From positions 1-64,000 of the forward strand of contig JANQSO010000015.1 of the NCBI GenBank assembly GCA_028284005.1: a stretch of DNA of 64,000 bases. Reading direction: 5' to 3'. The DNA is from Flavobacteriaceae bacterium (GTDB lineage Bacteria > Bacteroidota > Bacteroidia > Flavobacteriales > Flavobacteriaceae). The stretch's first letter is position 1. Every line of letters starts with the position of its first letter. Under the pieces are notes generated by a model. The model saw only the letters and a program-made list of their open reading frames with translations. It was not told where the DNA came from and ran no database searches. This document shows, piece after piece, positions 7,607-14,952 of this stretch. Both the position numbers and the translations under genes were made by a program.

Positions 7607-9655
7607 ATGAAACGCTTTTTTGTCTGCCTGGTTGTACTTCTCTTCGCCTGTGAAAAAGAGGTGGACTATATTGACTTTCATGATCTCTCTGATCTCACAC
7701 TCAACGGGCACGCTGCGGAGATTAACAACAACAATTCGGGAATTTTACATCTTACCAATAAGCTTTGGCAAAGCTCGAGCGCTTTCTGTACCAACCCGAT
7801 TCAGTTAAGGAAAGATGCTTCTTTTAGCACCTATTTTCAGTTTCAAATTTTAGACCGCCACGGGTTGGGTGGGGGTGCCGATGGCCTTGTTTTCGTGGTA
7901 CAAACCCTGGCCAATAATGTAGGGAGTGCCGGAGGGGGTATTGGGTATGAAGGGATTGCTCCCAGCGTTGGGGTTGAGTTCGACACCTACAATAATTCTA
8001 TTGACGGGGATGGAAACCATATAGGCATTAACCTGGATGGTAATATGCGATCGGTTGCTGTTGCCAACCCAGATAGCCGTATTGATGACGGCGGCGTATG
8101 GCATGCTTGGGTAGATTATAACGGGCGTACTCATATATTGGAGGTAAGGGCCTCTCGGGAACAGGGAAGGCCACAAGAACCACTGTTATCTTTTGAGGTG
8201 GATTTGTCTGAAAAGATAGGCTCTCAAAAGGCCTTTGTTGGTTTCACATCTGGAACAGGAGCGGGAGCAGGCAATCATGAAGTTTTAGTGTGGGAATTTG
8301 TAGCTACCTACAGTGAAATTGGAAAAACAGATCCCTGGCTCAAGGTTCTTTTACTTTTGTTAGCCATCCTCTTATTATTGGGAGGAGCACGCTTAATACA
8401 GGATAAGCAAAAGAAAAAGGACGAATGTGGAGACCCGGAACCCAAGCAGAAGAAAAAACTCGATCTGGGTGTTATAGCTTTTGCTGTTGTGAGTCAAAAA
8501 AGAAAGGGCGGACACCCTACGTTAGGGAAAAATGCTGTCAAGACAAAACACAAAGGCTTGCTCAGTGCTTCGAAAGAAGAAGCCTCGAAAATGAAAATGG
8601 CTGTTGCAGGAGCAAGTGATATTCTGATGCAATGCGGACTGGCGGTCCACGTGTGTGAAACCTATGTGCTCGATGCCGATATCATTCCGGATTTACATAC
8701 TACAAAAACATTGGCGGAGGCACTATTCGATGAAAAAGGAATAACTCAATCCGGAGAAGATGATAATCCCCCCGACCCCCTTTCTACCCTCCACATTGAC
8801 ATTCTAAGTTCGTTTGAAACTATTCGTACCAAGTATACCAAATGCGCATTTCTTTTTTTTGTTAACGATGTGGAACGAGTAGGTGAAAATAACACCCTTG
8901 GTATTGGAACACATATTAAAAACAGGCCGGTTGCGATTGTGGATAATCAAAAATGGAGTACGATCTCTAGAACCATTGCTCACGAGTTGGCACATGGATT
9001 GAGTCATAGTCATCATGTTGATGAAGAAGTTGAAAAACCGCCTGAGTGGTTTGCCAAAACCGAAAAGGAGGCCGAAAAAGTTGAAAAATGCAATAAAAAA
9101 GCAGAGGAAGCTTTCGAAAATAAGGAAACAGCCCATACCAAGGCCCAGACGACAGTTACCCGGCTCGAAAAAAACAAAGAAACCGCTCTGAGCGAACTCA
9201 CCACTTTTAAGGAAACATTATTTCAAAACGATTCGGAGATCAAAAAACTTTTAAAAAATATAAAAGATACGGAAAGTGAAAGTGTAAAAAAGAAATACCG
9301 AAAGAGAATAGAAAAGCGAAAAGTTAAAATCTGGACGAAAATTAAACAAAAAGGCCGCGTCTCTGCCCCAAAAACAGGAAAGAAACAAGAATACCAGCAG
9401 ATAAAGACAAAGGCAAATGCTCTCGAAAATGGAATGAAGCAGGCTACCCGTGACCTAAAAGCGGCCCAAAAGGCATTAATAACCGCTAAAAAAGAGCTTG
9501 GCTCTGCTGAGAAGAAAATGAAAGCCTGGGCCAAAAGAAAACAAAACTTGATGGTGATTGCACCCGAAGGAAACGCTTTAATGGAAGCTCAGTGTGACCT
9601 AATTACCCAATTTGTCAAAAAGCATGTACAGCCATGTCCTTGTCCCCCAAAATAA
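7607..9655 (+). CDS. L-type lectin domain + membrane segment + HExxH metalloprotease-like protein
   Basis: A 682-residue protein of unusual build. Residues 1-15 form a lipoprotein-type signal (lipobox LFAC at 12-15). Residues ~20-236 resemble a legume-type (L-type) lectin: GGGADGLVFVVQ, then GVEFDTYNNS...DGDGNHIGINLDG, the metal- and sugar-site pattern of that fold. A hydrophobic helix (~246-262) is followed by a Lys-rich stretch. At ~459 comes HELAHGLSHSHH, a zinc-protease HExxH with a third His at metzincin spacing (HExxHxxxxxH). Residues ~475-640 are Lys/Glu/Ala-rich and probably coiled coil, and the tail is QPCPCPPK. Sugar binding joined to a membrane-anchored protease suggests polysaccharide or glycoprotein handling at the cell surface, but which side of the membrane the protease faces is unclear. 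It sits 354 bases upstream of the pseudopilin operon. Confidence 0.7.
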   Translation: MKRFFVCLVVLLFACEKEVDYIDFHDLSDLTLNGHAAEINNNNSGILHLTNKLWQSSSAFCTNPIQLRKDASFSTYFQFQILDRHGLGGGADGLVFVVQTLANNVGSAGGGIGYEGIAPSVGVEFDTYNNSIDGDGNHIGINLDGNMRSVAVANPDSRIDDGGVWHAWVDYNGRTHILEVRASREQGRPQEPLLSFEVDLSEKIGSQKAFVGFTSGTGAGAGNHEVLVWEFVATYSEIGKTDPWLKVLLLLLAILLLLGGARLIQDKQKKKDECGDPEPKQKKKLDLGVIAFAVVSQKRKGGHPTLGKNAVKTKHKGLLSASKEEASKMKMAVAGASDILMQCGLAVHVCETYVLDADIIPDLHTTKTLAEALFDEKGITQSGEDDNPPDPLSTLHIDILSSFETIRTKYTKCAFLFFVNDVERVGENNTLGIGTHIKNRPVAIVDNQKWSTISRTIAHELAHGLSHSHHVDEEVEKPPEWFAKTEKEAEKVEKCNKKAEEAFENKETAHTKAQTTVTRLEKNKETALSELTTFKETLFQNDSEIKKLLKNIKDTESESVKKKYRKRIEKRKVKIWTKIKQKGRVSAPKTGKKQEYQQIKTKANALENGMKQATRDLKAAQKALITAKKELGSAEKKMKAWAKRKQNLMVIAPEGNALMEAQCDLITQFVKKHVQPCPCPPK

Positions 9656-10009
9656 TTTTTTAAAAGCTAAGGAGCTATCCGCAACCTCAGCTTGTATTTA
9701 AATTACAAAAGATCATAGATAATTACTATAAGTTAACGAATGTATAGGTCATTTATCGAAAAAATATGTTGAAATATGGTACCCTACCACATTTTATATT
9801 AGAAAAGATGTATAGTTTTACCAGCTCCCCAATAATTTGTTGAATCATTTGACAGGTTGTTTCCGTCCTGTGATAGTATAAGTATACAACTATTTGGCTT
9901 TGAAGAAAACACTCTTAATAAATGCAGGAAATATTTCCGGTAAAGAGAGGTGAAAACCTTGTAAATTAATAATCCTTCGCCTATCTTTAAAAACTTAATT
10001 TCTTAGAAT
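9656..10009. other. 354-base intergenic region before the pseudopilin operon
   Basis: It holds a promoter candidate at its right end (9958-9989) and a weak inverted repeat (GACAGG/CCTGT near 9850-9875). No open frame with coding character, no tRNA and no clear terminator for the lectin-protease gene was seen. Confidence 0.5.
9958..9989 (+). promoter_or_regulatory. Bacteroidota-type promoter of the pseudopilin operon
   Basis: CTTG at 9958-9961, a 20-base spacer, then TATCTTTA at 9982-9989, close to the TTTG / TAnnTTTG consensus of the Bacteroidota housekeeping sigma factor. Transcription would start near 9996, leaving a leader of about 15 bases before the TTG start at 10010. Confidence 0.5.
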
Positions 10010-10678
10010 TTGAAAGCTATAATTTTAGTATTTGTCATTCTCTTTTCTTCTTGTAATGCCCTTCAGTATAAACATACAATACAGAAAAATTTACCTGAAT
10101 TAGGGACCATAGGTGTTTTTGAAACCTATGCGCTTCAAAACAAAAGAAATGCTAAAACGGTATGTAATATAAAATCTCCCTTGCGCTTAAGTACAACAAA
10201 CATTGATGTTTCTAAGCGTAGGATCTTTGTAAAAAAAGATTCTCTTTCTAAACCCGGAAAGGACAGTACATTGGTATCTTTAGAAATATTGGATAAAATA
10301 TCTATGATCGGGCAGATCAATAAAAATAAAGAACTTCTCAAATATTTAAAAAAGGGAGAGAATTTACGTGTTGTCACTTCGGTTACCGTCAATTATCCGG
10401 AAGATATATTATCCGAATTTTACGCTGCAGATGAAACATATCTCATTCAAAACAAAGAAAGAACACTTTCCGTTGAACTTAGAAAGAACGGTAAGGCCTT
10501 TAAAGTGATAGAATTTACAGATGGAAACATAGTTAATTTCAGGGCCTCTCAATTTTGTTGGGGCAGCACAGGTTATAAGGTCGAAATATTGGATCTGGTT
10601 GCCGTAGATGATGTTTGTGGTGGTGGGACCTATGGTTCGGCAAGAAAAGCAGAACGAAAAAACGAGATAAGATTTTAA
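10010..10678 (+). CDS. hypothetical lipoprotein, first gene of pseudopilin operon (TTG start)
   Basis: A 222-residue protein with an SPII signal (MKAIILVFVILFSSCNAL, lipobox FSSC). The start must be TTG at 10010: an in-frame TAG lies one codon upstream (10004-10006), and starting later would destroy the signal peptide. I do not recognise the mature domain, which is polar and mixed alpha/beta in character (VTVNYPEDILSEFYAADETY), with two Cys near the C-terminus (RASQFCWG, AVDDVCGGG). Its stop is immediately followed by the ATG of the Fn3-like lipoprotein, so the two are translated from one message. By position it may be an envelope partner of the pilus-like machine. Confidence 0.65.
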   Translation: MKAIILVFVILFSSCNALQYKHTIQKNLPELGTIGVFETYALQNKRNAKTVCNIKSPLRLSTTNIDVSKRRIFVKKDSLSKPGKDSTLVSLEILDKISMIGQINKNKELLKYLKKGENLRVVTSVTVNYPEDILSEFYAADETYLIQNKERTLSVELRKNGKAFKVIEFTDGNIVNFRASQFCWGSTGYKVEILDLVAVDDVCGGGTYGSARKAERKNEIRF

Positions 10679-11611
10679 ATGAAAATTGTAAAAATAATAA
10701 CAGTACTATCTATGCTTTCTTTGTGGGCTTGTGAAGAAGGGGGCCTTCTTATAGAAACAGATATAAGTGATAAGACACTGGTATTACTAGCTCCGGGAGA
10801 TGGTGTTGAGGTGGCTTCTAATGTCGTTTTTTTCGATTGGGCTGCTGTTGAAGATGCAACCACATACGAAATACAGGTAGCTACTCCGGATTTTGATAAC
10901 CCGCAACAACTGGTCGTTAATGTAACAGACACGATCACTTCTTATGAACAGCAATTGAATACTGGAAACTATGAGTGGCGCGTACGTGCTAAGAACAGTA
11001 ATTATGAAACTGCATATACCACAGCTTCTTTTAAAGTGGTACAGGCGGCAAATTTTTCCGATAATATCGTTGTTCTCTCTGCTCCGGCAAATAACCTTGT
11101 AACTAATGTTGCTGGTCAAAATCTGCAATGGCAGAGCATTGACGGAGCTACCTTATACCGTATCCAGATACTCGAAAACGGAACAATTACCGACGAGCAA
11201 ACCACCGCGGCAACAAATCTTGATGTTACCTTTCCCGAAGGAAGTCATACCTGGCAGGTAAGAGCAGAAAATGGTACGGAAAACACGCTTTATTCTTCAA
11301 GGGAGATTTTAGTGGATATTACCAACCCCAATACACCGACACTTACAAAACCGGTGGATGAAGTTGTATTGACTTCTGGGGGAGTATCCTTTGAGTGGAC
11401 CAGGGCGGCTATTCAGGGAAGTGTGGAATTTGATAGTATCTACGTATATCGGGATGTAAACCTAACAGATCTGGCAGTGAAAGATCGAGCCACATCGCCT
11501 TTTGATGCTACACTGGTAAATGACACCTATTATTGGTTTACAAAAGCGTTCGATGAAGCCGGAAATGAAAGTCCGGACAGTTCGGTTTTTAGTTTTACGG
11601 TAAATGAATAA
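10679..11611 (+). CDS. lipoprotein with three fibronectin type III-like domains
   Basis: A 310-residue protein with an SPII signal (LSLWAC lipobox at ~18). Three similar ~95-residue units follow. Each starts with a hydrophobic/Pro line (LVLLAPGDGVEV, IVVLSAPANNLV, TPTLTKPVDEVV), then V/L-x-F/W-x-W (VVFFDWAAVEDATTYEIQV, NLQWQSIDGATLYRIQI, VSFEWTRAAI), and ends in YEWRVRAKN, HTWQVRAEN or YYWFTKAFDEAGN. This is the Fn3 signature set, common in surface binding modules. It is coupled to the genes on both sides (0 and 2 bases), so it probably works with the PilP/GspC-like protein and pseudopilins, perhaps as a surface or periplasmic docking protein. Confidence 0.7.
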   Translation: MKIVKIITVLSMLSLWACEEGGLLIETDISDKTLVLLAPGDGVEVASNVVFFDWAAVEDATTYEIQVATPDFDNPQQLVVNVTDTITSYEQQLNTGNYEWRVRAKNSNYETAYTTASFKVVQAANFSDNIVVLSAPANNLVTNVAGQNLQWQSIDGATLYRIQILENGTITDEQTTAATNLDVTFPEGSHTWQVRAENGTENTLYSSREILVDITNPNTPTLTKPVDEVVLTSGGVSFEWTRAAIQGSVEFDSIYVYRDVNLTDLAVKDRATSPFDATLVNDTYYWFTKAFDEAGNESPDSSVFSFTVNE

Positions 11612-11613
11612 AA

Positions 11614-12078
11614 GTGAAAAACAAAAAGAACATAAAGATTCTTGTTCCTATAGTGATTATTATATGGGGAGTGTTGCTGTACAAGATTTATGAAGCCTTT
11701 AACCCGGAGGACTCAACAATTCCCCAAACAATAGCAACAAATTTCACGGCTCCAAAAACTCAAAAAAAAGACACGTTTTCATTGCTTCCGGTAGGGCAGG
11801 ATCCGTTTTTAGGTACGATGTATTCAAAAGCAAAGAGCAAAGGCAGCGGTAATGGAGCATCAACATCAAAAGAAAATATAGTTTGGCCCACGATCAGTTA
11901 TTTTGGAATTGTATCTGATAAGAATTCGAAATCCAGTGTGTTCATCATTGAGATCAATGGGCAACAGCATTTACTTAAAAGAGGAGATATAATTGAAGAG
12001 ATCGAGCTTATAAGGGGGGGCAAAGAAAAAGTAAAGCTTCGCTATCAAGGGAAGACCAAAGAATTCCCAATATTGTGA
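11614..12078 (+). CDS. PilP/GspC-like inner-membrane protein of a type II secretion/pilus-like system
   Basis: A 154-residue protein starting at GTG 11614, two bases after the previous stop. One N-terminal membrane helix (~9-25, ILVPIVIIIWGVLLYKIY) is followed by a Pro/Lys/Ser-rich linker with the motif GQDPFLGTMY, reminiscent of the DPF element of PilP/GspC proteins. A small beta domain (~90-154) follows: ISYFGIVSDKN, FIIEINGQQHLLKRGD, EKVKLRYQGKTKEFPIL. This matches the GspC homology region/PilP fold, which links the inner-membrane platform to the secretin. The match is by pattern only. The gene lies directly upstream of two pseudopilins and gspF, which strongly supports the assignment. Confidence 0.65.
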   Translation: MKNKKNIKILVPIVIIIWGVLLYKIYEAFNPEDSTIPQTIATNFTAPKTQKKDTFSLLPVGQDPFLGTMYSKAKSKGSGNGASTSKENIVWPTISYFGIVSDKNSKSSVFIIEINGQQHLLKRGDIIEEIELIRGGKEKVKLRYQGKTKEFPIL

Positions 12079-12184
12079 TCTTTGAAAAATAATCACTCCC
12101 TCATGAAATTTACTTTTTAGGCCTTTTCATGGTACTATAGCGGGCCAATACTCAAAACCTGAATTCAAAAGAAGACGTTGTATA

Positions 12185-12508
12185 ATGTTCATACTTAAGA
12201 AAATACGATCTGCTACTTTAGTTGAAACTCTGGTAGCTTCAGCAATAATCATGATCGTGTTCTTAATTGCCAGCCTTAGCTTGAACAATGTTTTTAGAGG
12301 GGTTGTAAAAAACAATGATGCGCAGTTTCAAAACCGGATAAAGGAACTTACATATTTTACTAAAAATAATAAGGTCGCCCTTCCTTTCTATGAAGAAACG
12401 GAACAATGGGATATTGTTATCGAAACACAAGAGGGGGTTATAACTATGGAGGCTTTACACAAGCCGTCCAATAGTAAAAAGAAAAAAATAATTGATGAAA
12501 AGCGCTAA
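12185..12508 (+). CDS. pseudopilin with class III signal (first)
   Basis: A 107-residue protein with a basic leader then SATLVETLVASAIIMIVF: a prepilin N-terminus with the critical Glu at +5 of the mature protein (A-T-L-V-E) and a ~20-residue hydrophobic helix. The cleavage site has Ser rather than Gly at -1. The remainder is short and hydrophilic with a basic tail (PSNSKKKKIIDEKR), small for a major pilin, so a minor pseudopilin is likely. The 106-base gap upstream has no terminator. It overlaps the second pseudopilin gene by 14 bases. Confidence 0.75.
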   Translation: MFILKKIRSATLVETLVASAIIMIVFLIASLSLNNVFRGVVKNNDAQFQNRIKELTYFTKNNKVALPFYEETEQWDIVIETQEGVITMEALHKPSNSKKKKIIDEKR

Positions 12509-12971
12509 GAAAATAAAATCTTTCACTTTAACAGAAATGTTAATAGTGCTAGCCATTACTACGATTGTAGCAGGTTTGGCCTTTACCATTATTACACTAT
12601 TTGGAAGAAATATCGGGTTGATCCAAAATAACTATAACCAAAGTGCTCAACTTAATTTGCTGGAGCAGCAACTCACAATTGACTTCAACAAATTTCATAA
12701 TATAAGTTACAATTTAGGAAGTGAGATCTTAGAAATGAAAACCCCATTAGACTCTATTACCTATTTGTTTTCTGAAGACACCATTCTTAGGAACTTGGAT
12801 ACTTTAGTGACAAAAAAGTATTCGAAGACCTTTTTATATAAGGGAAGTGAAACAGGTCAGGGGGGAATAGATGCGTTAAAAATTGAATTTAATGAAGGAG
12901 AAAAGCATACCTTTTTGTTCTTTTACAAAGAAATGGATGCCTTTCAATACATAATAGAAAATGGGGATTAA
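12495..12971 (+). CDS. pseudopilin with class III signal (second)
   Basis: A 158-residue protein (ATG at 12495; a TTG one codon earlier is possible). KIKSFTLTEMLIVLAI is a textbook prepilin signal: cleavage between S and F, Glu at +5, and a hydrophobic helix (TEMLIVLAITTIVAGLAFTI). The C-terminal ~120 residues form a soluble domain without paired Cys. It overlaps gspF by 11 bases. No prepilin peptidase is encoded in the window, so processing must depend on one elsewhere. GspJ/PulJ-like or minor pilin cannot be distinguished. Confidence 0.8.
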   Translation: MKSAKKIKSFTLTEMLIVLAITTIVAGLAFTIITLFGRNIGLIQNNYNQSAQLNLLEQQLTIDFNKFHNISYNLGSEILEMKTPLDSITYLFSEDTILRNLDTLVTKKYSKTFLYKGSETGQGGIDALKIEFNEGEKHTFLFFYKEMDAFQYIIENGD

Positions 12972-14091
12972 GTTTGAAAACATATCTACGCCCAATGATG
13001 CTCGGAAAAAAGAGGTAAGAACCAGTTTTTTAAATAAAGAGATCACGCTATTTGGAAACCCTTTTTCCAATAAGTCAAAAGAACAATTTTATGCAGAGCT
13101 AAGCGTATTGTTAAACTCCGGAGTTAATTTAAAAAGGTCTTTGGACCTTATTGCAGAGATGCAAAGAAAGGAAAAAGACAAAAAGCTCATAGATGAGCTA
13201 TCTGTTGAAATAGTAGGTGGAAGTTCACTTTCGGAAGCATTGGAGAAAAACAAGAACTTCACTTCTTACGAATATCAGGCAATTAAAATTGGAGAACAGA
13301 CCGGGCAACTTCATAAAATTGCTGAAGACCTTAGAGAATACTTCAACCGAAAGAATGAATTGAAACGGCAACTTGTATCTTCCTTATCGTATCCGATCAT
13401 AGTTTTAATTCTGGCTATTTTTGTGGTGTTTTTTATGCTTCGCTACGTCGTTCCTATGTTTGTGGATATTTTTGAACAAAACCGTGTGGAGCTCCCCTGG
13501 CTTACACAGCAAATTGTAAAACTCTCCAATCTTGTCACAGGGAATGGGCTTGTTATACTTTTTGGTCTTATCGTTTTGGCGATTGCTTTAAAGTGGGCCT
13601 CGGGGACCCAATGGTATTATAAATTGATAGGAAGATTACAACTTAAGATCCCTGTATTGGGGAATTATTTAAAAAAGATATATCTCATCCAGTTCACGCA
13701 GGCTATGGCACTACTTACTAATGCCAAAATTCCGGTTGTTACGGGAATTCACCTTGTAAGGGGAATGATTCGGTTTTACCCTCTGGAGCGTACGCTTGAA
13801 GCAGTTGAGAAGGATATCATTCAAGGGGAGAAATTGAATGATAGTTTCGCAAAGCATCCTTTATATGATAAAAAAATGATAGCGCTCTTAAAAGTAGCTG
13901 AAGAGACCAATCAAACCGAATATATATTTCAAAAATTATACAATCAATACAGCACCGAAATAAAATACAAAGGACAAATTATTACCACGGTCTTTAATTT
14001 TATGCTTACCCTTTTTGTAGGAGTAATTGTTGGTATAATCCTCGTAGCAATGTACCTCCCCATGTTTAAACTAAGCAGTGTAATTGGATAA
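12961..14091 (+). CDS. type II secretion system F family protein (GspF/PilC platform)
   Basis: A 376-residue inner-membrane platform protein. After a ~45-residue leader come the two T2SSF repeats. The first has FYAELSVLLNSGVNLKRSLD and GEQTGQLHKIAEDLREYF, followed by a membrane helix near 140-160 (IIVLILAIFVVFFMLRYVVP). The second has FTQAMALLTNAKIPVVTGI and LLKVAEETNQTEYIF, with helices near 195-210 and 350-370. In the family this protein couples the cytoplasmic ATPase (GspE/PilB) to pseudopilus assembly. Here it ends the operon, and no GspE or GspD gene accompanies it. It ends 9 bases before the convergent hydrolase gene. Confidence 0.9.
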   Translation: MGIKFENISTPNDARKKEVRTSFLNKEITLFGNPFSNKSKEQFYAELSVLLNSGVNLKRSLDLIAEMQRKEKDKKLIDELSVEIVGGSSLSEALEKNKNFTSYEYQAIKIGEQTGQLHKIAEDLREYFNRKNELKRQLVSSLSYPIIVLILAIFVVFFMLRYVVPMFVDIFEQNRVELPWLTQQIVKLSNLVTGNGLVILFGLIVLAIALKWASGTQWYYKLIGRLQLKIPVLGNYLKKIYLIQFTQAMALLTNAKIPVVTGIHLVRGMIRFYPLERTLEAVEKDIIQGEKLNDSFAKHPLYDKKMIALLKVAEETNQTEYIFQKLYNQYSTEIKYKGQIITTVFNFMLTLFVGVIVGIILVAMYLPMFKLSSVIG

Positions 14092-14100
14092 AAGTCCGCT

Positions 14101-14952
14101 TTACATTAAAAAAGCGATACTATCATGTACAGCCTTATCAAGATCTTCAGGCAAATTATCGTGAACCCACGGATGCCCGGCACCAAAAACATGGTCAGCA
14201 TCTGAGATAATCTCTAATTGGCTCTTAGGGTTCCAACTGTGTAGTAACTGAGCCTCTTTTAGAGGAACGGTCGGGTCCTGGCTACCGTGAACGATCAATT
14301 GAGGTTTCTTTAGGTTTTTAACAGCTCTATGAATTGTAAGCCGTTCTTCATTAGCCTTAAAATCTTCATAGAATTGCCAATCGTGGGGCATTTGTTGTTT
14401 GGTTCTTCCGTTTTCCACATAGGTGCGCCCGGTCTTTTTCCATTGCAGGAACGTTTCGGTCCCTTCCTGAAACCGAACCTTAAAGTCACTTACACCGGCC
14501 CAGGTAACTACTTTGTGAATCTGTGGATCTTCTTCGGCTTTGATCAAAACAATTCCGCCGCCACGACTATGCCCAACTAAACTTATCTTTTCTACATCTA
14601 TTACCGATGAATATTTTTTTTCAGAAATTATAAACTGCAACACCCTGTGCAGGTCATCCAGTTCTTTACTAAAATTATTCTGTGCGAACGCTTCCAGGTC
14701 CGGAAAATCAATAGGTTGCTTTGCAGTACCTCCATTGTGTGAAAAATTGAATTTTAAAAAAAAGAACCCTGCATTAGCAAAAGTTTTAGCCACCAAATGC
14801 CAGGCACCCCAATCCTTAAAGCCTTTATAACCGTGGCAAAATACTACAACAGGCTTAAGGCTTAAAGAACCGTCGTGATAAATATCATAGAGGATGGGTT
14901 TCTTATTTTCTGAAAGTAAAACTTTGTTTTGCTCTATAAACATATTACTCAA
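14101..14952 (-). CDS. alpha/beta hydrolase (dienelactone-hydrolase/prolyl-peptidase-like)
   Basis: A 283-residue cytoplasmic alpha/beta hydrolase without a signal peptide. VVFCHGYKGFKDWG near residue 34 gives the oxyanion loop. VGHSRGGGIVL carries the nucleophile Ser (GxSxG), HGSQDPTVP the acid Asp, and DADHVFGAGHP the His. The cap is small. The family includes esterases, lactonases and acyl peptidases; the substrate cannot be read from sequence. It overlaps the addB stop by 8 bases and is probably co-transcribed with it. Confidence 0.8.
   Translation of the reverse strand: MSNMFIEQNKVLLSENKKPILYDIYHDGSLSLKPVVVFCHGYKGFKDWGAWHLVAKTFANAGFFFLKFNFSHNGGTAKQPIDFPDLEAFAQNNFSKELDDLHRVLQFIISEKKYSSVIDVEKISLVGHSRGGGIVLIKAEEDPQIHKVVTWAGVSDFKVRFQEGTETFLQWKKTGRTYVENGRTKQQMPHDWQFYEDFKANEERLTIHRAVKNLKKPQLIVHGSQDPTVPLKEAQLLHSWNPKSQLEIISDADHVFGAGHPWVHDNLPEDLDKAVHDSIAFLM

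Noticed and set aside
9656-10009. Possible tRNA or riboswitch in the 354-base gap
   Set aside because: No cloverleaf, no CCA-like end and no known riboswitch core; only weak inverted repeats.
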